Source: Craspedostauros australis (lineage: Eukaryota > Bacillariophyta > Bacillariophyceae > Mastogloiales > Achnanthaceae). From it: a DNA stretch of 64,000 nucleotides. Made by a program: the position numbers and the translations under genes. The notes under the pieces are model-generated. The model saw nothing but the letters and a program-made list of their open reading frames with translations, had not been told where the DNA came from and did not search any database. Below are positions 47,735 through 57,869 of the stretch, in pieces (within the stretch, counting starts at the first letter, position 1; each line of letters opens with the position of its first letter). The stretch covers positions 868,001 through 932,000 of the forward strand of contig JAMXDE010000019.1 in assembly GCA_026770025.1 (NCBI GenBank). Reading direction: 5' to 3'.

Positions 47735-48868
47735 TCATATTATCCTGCACTGCGAATGAATCGATGAATCACCCCCTATTTGAAAGATCCAGGTCTTGAC
47801 GGCGCCCGCAGTCTCCATTGCATTCGATACCTCCTGTGCCTTGTCTGCGGAACACCAAGCAACGCCACATCCACCACCACCGGAACCCACGATCTTGAAA
47901 CCCCACGCTCCCGTATGCAGGGCTGCGGTGCGCATATCCTCAATGCGAGGCGTCGACAACTGCAATCCATCCCGCAACGCACAATGATGCACGTCCATCA
48001 GCTTGGCGAGTTGCCGACCGCTACCAGTTGCGTTGGACATCCACAGTTTCGCGGCTTCCGCTTCCACATCACGATTCGTGCGCGTCACCTGCAACAGCGT
48101 GCGTTCGGTATCGTCCAGATCGGCATCCTGCGTATCCCAATCACCATTCAGCTTGGTCGCGTACAGTTCCAACCGATCGTACTTGCAGCGTTTGAGATGC
48201 CGCATCGTGTTCTTGGGCTGGCCCGAGTCCCCCAGCACCCACGCGCCATCGACGGGCGGCAACTTCACGACGGCGTCCGGAGCAATACGCAGACACGTGC
48301 CGCGACTGCAGCAGATCGACACATGATCCATCGTGCCGCCCGGTGCGCCGAAGTGCGTGACTTCCGCGCGATGCGCAAGCCGGGCCAAATCATCGTCGTT
48401 GTGGCGGGGTTGTGACGCCAATCGCGACAGCACCAGGATCCATGCCGCGACGAAGGCCGTCGAGCTGCTGCAACCCGATTGCAATGGGATGTCGGTTGTG
48501 GAAACGCATCTGGCACCGCCGTTGTGGAACTCCCATCCGTCCTGGAAGGCCTCCCGCAATGCGGATAACGCAAAATCCATGGCCTCATCGTCATCATCGT
48601 CCTCACCGTCGTTGCTTTCACCGTCTTTGCCATTGTTCCTGCATGGTGACACCTGTGATGAGATCGGGTGCAGATCGTAAGTGAAGTGCTGATCCAGCTG
48701 CGGCACGATCAGCTCGATGCATGCAGAATCTGGGGTGGGCGTCACCTCGATCCGGCATGTCAGCGGAATGGCGCAGGCGATGACCGGCAGATCGAGGTAG
48801 TCCTGATGCTCGCCAAACAAGCACACCCTGCCAGGCGCGACGGCAGTGAACGGCGTGTTCAAAGTCAT
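47735..48868 (-). CDS. GHMP-family sugar kinase, 377 aa
   Basis: ATG at 48868. All three GHMP motifs are present: PGRVCLFGEHQDYLDLPVIA near residue 12, the phosphate loop PLQSGCSSSTAFVAAWIL (about 128), and the C-terminal IVGSGGGGCGVAWCSAD (about 335). FGAPGGTMDHVSICCSRG (about 175) matches the region carrying the catalytic Asp. Such enzymes phosphorylate a sugar (galactose, glucuronate, arabinose or fucose) or mevalonate using ATP; GEHQDYL is closest to galactokinase or glucuronokinase-type enzymes, but the exact substrate cannot be read. Unusual: an acidic Asp/Glu-rich insert of about 25 residues (around residue 80-100). It is intact although surrounded by decaying duplicated genes. Cytosolic; no presequence. 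Confidence 0.85.
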   Translation of the reverse strand: MTLNTPFTAVAPGRVCLFGEHQDYLDLPVIACAIPLTCRIEVTPTPDSACIELIVPQLDQHFTYDLHPISSQVSPCRNNGKDGESNDGEDDDDDEAMDFALSALREAFQDGWEFHNGGARCVSTTDIPLQSGCSSSTAFVAAWILVLSRLASQPRHNDDDLARLAHRAEVTHFGAPGGTMDHVSICCSRGTCLRIAPDAVVKLPPVDGAWVLGDSGQPKNTMRHLKRCKYDRLELYATKLNGDWDTQDADLDDTERTLLQVTRTNRDVEAEAAKLWMSNATGSGRQLAKLMDVHHCALRDGLQLSTPRIEDMRTAALHTGAWGFKIVGSGGGGCGVAWCSADKAQEVSNAMETAGAVKTWIFQIGGDSSIHSQCRII

Positions 48869-49745
48869 TGCTGTGGAGCGATGGGATGCGGCAGGAGGTG
48901 CTCGGTGGCTTCAGCTCGTACCATACGAGTGCCTATCGCTTCTGTCATCGTCGTTGCCCTCCGCCCTCCTTGGGATAGTCCCATTGTCGGTTGTATTCTG
49001 ACGAGCTGTGTTGTGTTGTGCATCATGAGAGTGTGCACAAGATTTTGTCGTGTTTCGATCCATTTTCGTCACTTTCAACCGTTTCACTCCAAATTGTTGT
49101 TGCTTTGTATTGGAGCGAAACCAGTCACGAGGACTCGAGTGAGTCACGATCAGCAGAAAACAACAACAACCGCAGAAACAGACACAGAAGACTCAACGAA
49201 AAGAAAGAGATATTGGAGCGAAACCAGACGAAGGTGTGACGTCACGACGGGATGGCAACAGCATTAGAGTCAAACGAGTCAAACGAAAAGATAGGCTCAA
49301 CAAGGAACCAAGCAACAAAACAACCGGTTGTGTGCTGACAGCAACAATAGCAGCAGCAACAGCAGCAACAACAGCAACAACAGAAACAGCAACAACAGAA
49401 GACATAAGTCGACTTCAAATAAGACCAACATCGTAGTTACAACAAACCAACATCATCTACTGTGGATTCTGAGTTAGTTCTAATAAGAGAAACCAAAACA
49501 CCGAAGACACAATCTGTCAAACAACACATTGGATACGAACTCATACCCAACTACCGCCACCGTTTCAATACAGACATCGAATTGCCACTCGTATTCATCA
49601 CACAGTGGATGCTACTCATAAAAATACAAGCTATTGAAGACACACCATCGATATCTCAGCCTCATAGTAGATAGCTCAGACAACACACTTTCTCGACAGC
49701 CAATCCAACGCCAAAAGACCACCAACCATCAACCATCCTCTCAAC
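48869..49745. other. Intergenic region with repeats, leader of ankyrin locus 2
   Basis: Contains a directly repeated TATTGGAGCGAAACCAG (49108-49124 and 49211-49227), an ACAGCAACAACAG simple-sequence run at 49336-49398, and from about 49571 the leader also found upstream of ankyrin locus 1. No gene seen. Confidence 0.5.
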
Positions 49746-50585
49746 ATGCCGAATGTTACGAACCAACAACTCCTTGATACTGCTGAGGCAGGTGACTTGT
49801 CGGTGTTGAAGGAGTGGAAGAAGCAGAACGAGACGCAGAATGAAGGAGTTGATGTCAACATGGTTACAGGCAGGAGAGGTCGGACTCCCCTTCATCATGC
49901 ATGCTTCAACGGCCACCTGGAGTGTGTGAAGTACCTCATCGAATCATGTGGGGCGAACATCAACTGCGAAGACAACAATTGTATCACTCCCCTTCATTTG
50001 GCATGCTTGTATGGCCACCTGGGGTGTGTGAAGTACCTCATTGAATCATGTGAGGCAAACATCAACTGCAAAACCAATGATGGTTCCACTCCCCTTCATG
50101 TGGCATGCCTCAACGGCCACCTGGAGTGTGTCAAGTACCTCACCGAATCAGGTGGAGCGAACGTCAACTGCCAAAACAACTATGGTCACACTCCCCTTCA
50201 TTTGGCATGTCACAACGGCCACCTGGAGTGTGTGAAGTACCTCATTGAATCATGTGAGGCTGACATCAACTGCAAAGACAACGATGGTCTCACTCCCCTT
50301 CATTGGGCATGTTACGAAAGCAAGCTGGAGTGTATCGAGTATCTCATCGAATCAGGTGGGGCAGACATCAACTGTCAAAACAACCACGGTTCCACACCCC
50401 TTTTTCACGCATGCGAACATGGCAAGCTGGAGTGTATCGAGTCCCTCATTAGAGGACTTTCGCCTTCAGTTCACCCACAACTGCAACAACGCTGGCAACA
50501 AAACGAGCAAGAGGATGAACACAAACACAATAACCACAAGAGGACCAACGTCAGCATTGGAGAAGACCGCCTCAGATCTTTCTAA
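49746..50585 (+). CDS. Ankyrin-repeat protein, locus 2 (279 aa; first part of an ankyrin-BTB gene)
   Basis: ATG at 49746 (MPNVTNQQLLDTAEAGDLSV) is paralogous to locus 1 but has about six ankyrin repeats, e.g. NGHTPLHLAC-type units with the conserved GHLECVKYLIESC end. The repeats are so similar in DNA that they can recombine in register. It ends ...ISIGEDRLRSF-like sequence at TAA 50583-50585. The same frame then continues straight into a BTB domain, so the stop may be a nonsense mutation or lie in an unrecognised intron (a CTAAAC...AACAG acceptor-like sequence overlaps it). Confidence 0.7.
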   Translation: MPNVTNQQLLDTAEAGDLSVLKEWKKQNETQNEGVDVNMVTGRRGRTPLHHACFNGHLECVKYLIESCGANINCEDNNCITPLHLACLYGHLGCVKYLIESCEANINCKTNDGSTPLHVACLNGHLECVKYLTESGGANVNCQNNYGHTPLHLACHNGHLECVKYLIESCEADINCKDNDGLTPLHWACYESKLECIEYLIESGGADINCQNNHGSTPLFHACEHGKLECIESLIRGLSPSVHPQLQQRWQQNEQEDEHKHNNHKRTNVSIGEDRLRSF

Positions 50586-51421
50586 ACTGGGAACAGGACA
50601 GACAACATCTTCTTGTGTGGACAGGGCGACCAACAACAACCAATCAAGGCAAACTCTGGAGTCCTCATGATCGCTGCCCCATCCATTGAGACACTGATCG
50701 ACAAAGGAATCCGACATCAGCACGCGAATGATGACACCGAAGACGGCGCGGCTCCATCCAAACAACCATCCCTCTTCCCCACCTCCAACCAAGGCACGTC
50801 CGATACGTCCTCCAATGCATCTACACAGGCAAGATATCCTTGAATGACAGCACTCGTGACAACGCCGCCACTCACATCGGTGCTCACGCCAACGCTCACC
50901 ACGATGTAGATGCCTCTCACCAGCCAACTCCCACCCTCACTGGACAGGACGATCTGCAACAGCTGATCCTTGTGGCCAACAAGTTCGGCTTCTGGCGACT
51001 CAAGCTTGTTCTTGAAGCAGAGTTGGCCCGCAAGCATCTCACAGAGGACACCACGATAGATGCGTTGATATTCGCCGATCAACACAACTGCTTGGTGTTG
51101 AAGGATATGGCGATGAGAATGGCAGCTGAAAATGAGAAGGATACGTTCACTCATCTAGATTTAAGCAAACTAATTCTACAACCTCAACTGATAGAAGACA
51201 TCGATGTCCTCCGCAGTGGGGGAGCAGAGAGTGATGGTATTGATGATGAGTACAGCTGTATGTCCATGATGGAGTTATACAAGGTTACGGATCAGGATGA
51301 GAGTACAGCACAAGTGAATTCGTACATGGATCGGGTGACATTGGTGGACTTCGTCCGTTCCATGAGAACCAAATCATCCAAAGTGATTGAGGTGGACGGC
51401 GCTGCTGAAGAAGAGGGTTGA
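50586..51421 (+). pseudogene. BTB domain and C-terminal helical part of ankyrin locus 2, frame-disrupted
   Basis: Directly after the ankyrin stop, the same frame encodes TDNIFLCGQGDQQQPIKANS, then GVLMIAAPSIETLIDKGI, the first half of a BTB fold. Near 50750 the frame changes by an indel. From about 50772 the second half reads TIPLPHLQPRHVRYVLQCIY, then TGKISL, and continues through a BTB-BACK-like helical part (LILVANKFGFWRLKLVLEAE, then DALIFADQHNCLVLKDMA) to TGA 51419-51421. If spliced or repaired by an intron it would encode a complete ankyrin-BTB adaptor. The last 193 codons are a clean frame that may still be expressed. Confidence 0.6.
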
Positions 51422-52880
51422 ATTGCCAGACCAGACCATGCCATACCAGAAGTTATCAAGAATTGGACGCATGACGGAATTGAGTTGATGGATAAAAATA
51501 GTCATCAGAATAGTCATTAGGATAGAATCTGTGTGAAAGGAGCTGGAGCAACTTGAGATCCAATCATTGAATGGTGCGTCCGGCATGCCTTCACCGTCGC
51601 CTTTGGTGATCCATGCGGCATGCTGCTCCATGCAGTCCCGTATCGTTCGCAGCACGGTCTGGCTAATCCGCGAGATACGCATGGTCTTCTGTGCATGAAT
51701 TGCAGATGATCCCGGTTGGTGTAAGGCACGTTGGTGTGCAACATCAGTGGCCAATGCGACATGAAGACGATGGTTCAGCCACCGCTGTTGTCATGGTGAT
51801 CGTCGTTGCCGATCATATGGTTTCCACGTTCGCTCGTTTCGTGGGTGTGGAAGGAGTTGTGTGAGAAACGATGGTGGACCCCGCGGGCATCATGCTTGGC
51901 TTGTTGGAATCGAATCCAACTTGACGAGGTGGAGCGTATTGCGACTGTCAGCTTGTTGTTGTTATTGGTGGTGTTGGTGGTGCAGTTCGTGCATGATATC
52001 ACGCAGGGCACAAGCGTATGCCAGCAGCTGCATGGTTTTCGATAGGTATGGCCGACAAAGATGACGAGCAATGGGAGAAGTTTCCGACGTCCTTGCACAC
52101 GATTTCAATAATGGTGGATCCAAGGAGACAGTGCCTCTGTCTCATCATTTGCGGTTTGTGGCAGAGATGCATCGCTTCGAGCATCGGTATGAACAGGCGT
52201 GGCTGGTTGTGGTGCGTGTTGTGGAGACTGAGGAACATCTCCAAACTGATGGCTCTGTTGGTCTCGGGAAAAGTCGCTGCGCTTGATCTCACGGATGCAT
52301 CCGTCCAACATGTGCTGAATCTCCGTGTCCGACAGTGCATTGGACGTTTATGTAGGTGGGCGCGGCCACTGATGACTTGAATCCAGACCGCATCACGGGC
52401 CATGCCATGTCTTGCCATTGCTGTTGGGTTCTGTTGTTGGCGCTGCCATTGCCCATGTCCCAAGATATTCTCTACTCCGGAGCAATTGGTTTGATGTCTT
52501 CCTTTCTGGTGTCGCTGAGCGATGCGACAAGTTTGAGATCGCTGTTCGTCACTGCTTGCCATTCATCATCATCGGCATTTGCATCACCGGCATCATCATC
52601 GTCTCTTGCCATGGTCGCCTTCGTTGATTCTGGTTGGCGTGCCATAGTTTGCGCAGCCGCTACTTGCTTGATTACTTCATTGCTTCGCTGCTTTGTTGCT
52701 TGAAGGAGAATGTCTCAGTTTTGGCTGATACCTCCATCAATGTAAACATAGTCATGCCATTTCATCTTTCTTGCTCTCTCTCTCTCTCTCTTGTTGTGTT
52801 GATGCCGTTTCATGGATCATGGGTGCAAAATCGAAGATTCGTTGGTTTGGGTGGTGTCAAGAATTGTTGGCGCGTTTGGT
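51422..52880 (-). pseudogene. Possible minus-strand gene remnant, low confidence
   Basis: Minus-strand stretches look protein-like in alternating frames: RQPESTKATMARDDDD, then DDEWQAVTNSDLKLVASLSD (about 52500-52660), HMLDGCIREIKRSDFSR (about 52260-52310), and KTMRISRISQTVLRTIRD (about 51610-51720). Plus-strand readings of the same stretch also look partly coding, so the strand is uncertain. No family recognised. Confidence 0.25.
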
Positions 52881-52972
52881 GAGTACTCGTCTGTCTGCCA
52901 TCCGTTGTTCATTCAACCAATGACACACACAAACACTCACAACGAACATCATCTCTGTGTTGTCTTCATTCG

Positions 52973-53299
52973 ACGCAACTCTGTTCGACGATGGCGATGG
53001 CGATGGCGACTCCTCCAATGAAGCCGCATCCCTTCACATCGGTACCACCAACACCAACACCAACAATCAGACAAGATGATGAGACATCGACATCCAAGAG
53101 GAACTGTGGGAAGGCTCACCAGTTGCTCCGTACCTTGACCCACCCGTCGTACGACTATGAGTATGGAACCTTCCATGAGTATGATCTACTCTGGGAGTTG
53201 CCACAGCAAAGCGTCCAGCCTGATAGGTACTCTGTTCGAACCTTTGTGCGGTCATGAGGTCATGACGATCGAAGTTGCTGGAAGAGGACGGTGTCAGAC
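52973..53299 (+). repeat. Duplicated segment, copy B (about 327 bp)
   Basis: Paralogous to 46923-47250. It leads directly into the RS-rich reading frame that opens at 53275, suggesting the segment is the upstream exon of that gene. Confidence 0.7.
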
Positions 53300-55502
53300 T
53301 GATAGCAGAGAAGCAAACGGAGATCAAGCAACCGCAACAGGCCGACACGAAATCGAAGGCGAGCAAGCCCACCAGCGTCGCCCAAGAGGCCAAAGCAGCT
53401 GCAAAATCAGGTCGTCGTGCCAGTGTCAGCACAGATACACCAAGCAGCGCCAATAGAAGTGCAGCAAAAGATGCGACAGCTTCAGATGTGAAACCATCAT
53501 GTGCGACGAGTCTTGACATGCAAGCTCATGAGATGCCATTCAGCTCCCTTGATCCCAGCAAGTTCATCAACAACGAACCGATGCCTGTGCCAAACACCCC
53601 AGATGGACTCAGCTTCGCCACAGCCCCAGCACTCAGCGCAACCTGCGAACGGAGCAGTCAAGACAAGACGAAGCTTGCCCAGAGTCGGAGACGCAGGCCA
53701 AGGACACAAACGAATTCCAACGGAACGACCAGCAGCGCCAAATCGAGGAGCAAGAGTTTGGAATCCTTGGAATTTTCGAAGGACGGACACAACATGCCAG
53801 GCACAACATACACACCAGGCGCATTGAGCGCAGCCAGCACCCCGGCTGTATCTCGAGTTGCGACAACGAAAAAGTCTCGCAGCAAGAGCCTGGAGTCAAT
53901 GTCCAATCTGCAAAGTCTCTACGACGACGACGACGACGATGGCAGCGTCGACGTTGCGACAAGTGCTGCCGTAACGAACGGTGGGAGAAGCTCTGCGGCC
54001 CCCGTCACGCCTGGAGGTCGGAGCGCGGCATCTACACCAGCCCCCTTCAGCCGCACACATGAAGAGAGACAGCCGTTTTCGTCGTTGAACAAGCGCAGGT
54101 CAACGTTGGAAAGTATCCTCAAGGCCAAATGATCATCATTACGTGAAGTGTCGTCGACCAATTCTGCCAAATCGAAGCAACGACCATCTCTCGAATCCCG
54201 ACCATCGCAATTGGCCGATCTTGCATTGACCAAAGCATCCGCAAAGGCGCCATCATCGCCATCATCATCGCCGTCGCCACCGTCATCATCATCATCACAG
54301 TCCAAATCCAAACTCAATCTTCAACAGTTCGAACGCAACCACGAACATGGAGGTGTCTCGGCCACAACCCCAAGCCCCATCCAGTCCTGGAGCCTTGAGT
54401 TTGGGAATCGAATTGCAATCGAGCAAGAAGGAACGAGGGGCTCCTTCTCACAACAGATCTGCATGCAGTTCGTTGCGCCCAAGTGAAGACTCAAAGCAAC
54501 GACGTTCATGCGGACAAAGCACGGGTGCTCTGTGCGAGGCGATCAAGGAAAGGATCTCCAAGGTGCTTGGCAATGGGCCCCGACGTCACCACACCAGCAA
54601 AACAAGAGACGTGTCATCACCATTGATATTACCATCGATATCACCGTCGCCACGGCATCGGCGGAGAAGCGCACTGCACACCAGTGGCAAGCCGCACGCG
54701 ACATCATCAAGATCAAAGAGTGTGGAACATTCGCCATCATTGCGTCATCGTCGTGACGGAGAAATTCACACTTCCTCCTCTGGAAGAAGCCGCGGCTCGC
54801 CATCGGCGTGGAGTCGTCGAAGCCCGTCCGATCGTGGCCGCAGAAGAACTGCGCAAGTATCGAAGGACTCATCGCCATCATCACGGCCACAACGAACATC
54901 CGGCAGTTCGGATGATGTGAACGCAGCCTCACGTTCACGCGAAACCAACTCAAATGCGCACTCCCCTGGTACTGGTTTGCAACGGCGCAAGGGCTCATCT
55001 TCCCAAAAGCATGCCCGAGGAAGTTCGCGAAGACCAAATCAATGTGGCCGTAGCCAATCGACACCACGTGGCGAAGATCGGCAAAGATCAGCGAAGGAAG
55101 TCCTCCGATGAACGATCACCATCGGCGCGACAACTCAACAGATCAAGAGGATATCGAAATTACAGCGTCGAACGGCACAGCAATGAGCGAAATGAAGATG
55201 GACGGCATGGCAAGGAGCGACATGGCCAACAACATGGCAACAAACGTTCGTCATCATGCGGGGCCCTTCAATCAAATCGCCGTGGACGAAGCAGATCGTC
55301 AACTCGCGATGCTGTCTACCACGAGAAGCTGTCTGGCACAAAGCCGCTGCAACTCACACCAAAGAAAGCAGTCAGGAGCAAGAGCGCGTCTCAGTACAAC
55401 GATCACTCGATGAATGGCACCAAACTCCCACCCGTGAGGCATCACGATACGATGAGAGTAAATGAGATGGAGGGCCGCTCCGTACTCGTATCATACTCAT
55501 AG
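53275..55502 (+). pseudogene. RS/Ser-rich basic protein gene, disrupted in three frames
   Basis: Frame 1 (53275-54132) encodes EEDGVRLIAEKQTEIKQPQQ, then Ser/Ala-rich sequence with repeated SRSKSLES motifs and an Asp run, to a TGA; the same frame is open again from 54133 to 54486. Frame 2 (54347-55111) and frame 3 (54954-55502) continue with SRSKSVEHSPSLRHRRDG and RRKSSDERSPSARQL and end VLVSYS. No proper ATG opens frame 1; it would need an upstream exon in copy B of the duplicated segment. Basic RS-type repeats resemble SR or cytoskeleton-associated low-complexity proteins. A multi-exon gene is possible, but the in-frame stop and two frame changes without clear splice sites favour decay. Confidence 0.5.
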
Positions 55503-56061
55503 AGGTGTGGTAGATCCACATCCCTGTAATGCAATACACCTACAAATACACTGTGATGTTCTATGATATATGACCCTGTTGCAGATAAACCACATATGCC
55601 CCATCGAGAGACCTCGTCAGGAGCTCGAGGTTTGTTGTCTCTAAACAAAATATAAACCACATAGACGTCTTCATAATCTTCTAAAACCTATACCTGGAGA
55701 CTTTGAGCTTCATAGAAGATGTGGTTCAAGAGATATGATATAACTTATTTTGATGCCCCTAGCCTTCCCCTCTCGCAGTTTTCCGCGTTGTGTGCTTGGT
55801 TCGTGTTTCGCATTCACGGGGATTTTGACGGGTGGGTGTCCAGACTTCGGTTTTTCCACCTTCCTCTCTCAATAATCACACATCACATTTTGTGCGCGGA
55901 TGTTGTGCGTTGTAAACATGCACTGCTGGTGGCGGATTGGAGCCCCTCAGCGTTTGCTTCTTCCTTGCCTCTAGCCATTCTCCCAATCCTCAACCAACCA
56001 CGACGCACTCCCTGTTGTACACAGCCTCCTTTAACCCTCGCCCTCCTAGTAGTATCGCATC
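55503..56061. other. Intergenic region
   Basis: AT-rich around 55550-55750, with no gene seen. Short chance frames only. Confidence 0.45.
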
Positions 56062-56733
56062 ATGTCGCCTCTCTCTCGTTCGCCCCGTCGTTCCGTCCAT
56101 GATTCTTCCCATGGTTCCACTTGTCTCCGATCGGTGAAAGGTGCTCGGCTGTTTCCGTTGGTACAGGATGGCGTTGACAACATCATCCCTGATTGTAGTG
56201 ATGACATGAATACAGACAACATTGTGCTCCTGGATTGGGACAATGGCAACGACGGCGACGATCGTGACTGTTGCGATTACGATGGGGATTATCATCCTGA
56301 TGATATCCCTGTGCTGTGCGTGATACAACGAGGAAGTATGGCGGAAACGCTGAGTCCTCCCAAACCATCAAGCACGCAGATCCTGCGAAGTAACAGGCTG
56401 TGGATGACTTTGTTTTTCATTTCTGTTAAGCTGAAGCTCTGTCGTTTCTTCCATATGCTGGGGTTGCATACCAGCATCCTGAACGCATTCCGAAATGGCG
56501 GCAACAAAAGCATTCCTGCACCTGACGATTGCAATCGTTGGCATCTCGTCTCAGGCATCTGGGAGTTGCTTCATGGCGCGATCTGGGCACTCTTCGTTGT
56601 AGGGCCTGTGTGTCCTTCACAACTAACAGAACCAATGGAGTACGTGCTTCAAAGAAGGCCACTTCTTCAAATCAATCCCCAGTCCATCCTTTGTTCTCTC
56701 TGCTTCCTCGCGTGCGGGGAGTGCGATGTGTGA
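56062..56733 (+). CDS. Hypothetical protein, 223 aa
   Basis: ATG at 56062 (MSPLSRSPRRSVHDSSHGST). The N-terminal third is basic and Ser-rich; an acidic stretch follows (WDNGNDGDDRDCCDYDGDYH), then a hydrophobic helix around LFFISVKLKLCRFFHMLGLH and a Cys-containing C-terminus. Composition shifts like this are compatible with a real protein, but there is no motif and the region lies in repeat-rich DNA, so a chance frame cannot be excluded. Confidence 0.35.
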   Translation: MSPLSRSPRRSVHDSSHGSTCLRSVKGARLFPLVQDGVDNIIPDCSDDMNTDNIVLLDWDNGNDGDDRDCCDYDGDYHPDDIPVLCVIQRGSMAETLSPPKPSSTQILRSNRLWMTLFFISVKLKLCRFFHMLGLHTSILNAFRNGGNKSIPAPDDCNRWHLVSGIWELLHGAIWALFVVGPVCPSQLTEPMEYVLQRRPLLQINPQSILCSLCFLACGECDV

Positions 56734-57869
56734 TGGATTGTTTGCATATGAGCACTGATGCGATCAGAGTAAACAGAAAAAAGTAGAAGTCAATTGTTAT
56801 GCAACTGTTTGCATGCGCCCACCTGCAGAAGTCTCTGCACCCCTGGATTCTTCGCACACTGGCAGCTGGGTGCCCATCGTCACCAGCCGTACCAGTTCAG
56901 GATCCAGCTGTTGCCAAATGTTTACTCCAGAGAAAGAATGCGTACACAAGGAACCATCGATACGAGCACAGAAACACGCAATGCACCGCAGCAGAAGGAC
57001 AAGGGAGATTCAAACTGTACCACTGATCACTTGAGATAGTGCTGCGTGAAGTCTCATGCGATGAGTACATGGTAGCGCCGCAACGGATATCTATATGTGC
57101 TTCAAGAGAGGCAGCGACCAACAAAAGATGCAAAAAGAGCAAAAGAGATCTGGTTGTGAGTAGGCCTTTGGATGATTGCCGGTGTTGGTTGCGTGCCGAC
57201 GTAGGGTCGCTTGAGCCAAGAAGTGCAACATGTAATTCCATCTAAGATTGACGGGTGGACCACTGGCGCCACGAGTTGTCAATCAACAAATCGTCCTATA
57301 TCGGCAACTCTCCCAGGGGGAAGTTCGTTGTACTCCAGATGCATCGGTCTATCGTGCAGCGCCAATGTTCCTGCCAATGATGTGTCATTCACTTCATTGT
57401 CGCCAAACAGTCCTATGTCTCCATTCACCACGTTTGGTTTTCGTTTGCGGTTTGAGCTCCACCGTGCTTGCCTGTAGATCTCTACCACCAGCGCCCCCTA
57501 CTGTACTGCTTGCATGCACTGGCCCATGGAAGTACCCACACTTCTGGATTCTCCGCGCACTGGCAGTTCATGGCTGTCACCACCAGTTGTCCCAGTACAT
57601 GACCTATTTGCTTGCAGGGGAGGATCCCAAAACATGGATGACAACAAACAAAAGGGACAGAGATATGACAAAGAAATTGCGCCATACATTGCAGGAAGAG
57701 GATACAAGTAACAAAATAAATCACCCACTGATTAACCGCTCCTTATCTACGGCTGCATCAATGACACTTTTTTCCACCTCCTTTCAGCTATGCGTGGCAC
57801 GCGAAGGGGGCACGGACTCGGGTCTGTTGCGTTCCTTAATTTTGTGCTGGCGCCTGCGTTGACCGCCCC
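56734..57869. other. Repeat-containing region upstream of the retroelement remnant
   Basis: Two diverged direct repeats of about 90 bp (about 56806-56900 and 57506-57600) encode related peptides (PAEVSAPLDSSHTGS and MEVPTLLDSPRTGS). No intact gene. These may be remnants of a gag-like or other element-encoded protein. Confidence 0.4.

Noticed and set aside
49330..49400. CAGCAACAACAG repeats considered as a CRISPR-like or satellite array
   Set aside because: Simple trinucleotide slippage sequence without regular spacers.
31948..54132. Stop-codon reassignment, suggested by several in-frame stops followed by coding-like sequence
   Set aside because: TAA, TAG and TGA are all involved, while intact genes in the window end normally with each of them; decay or readthrough of individual genes is simpler.
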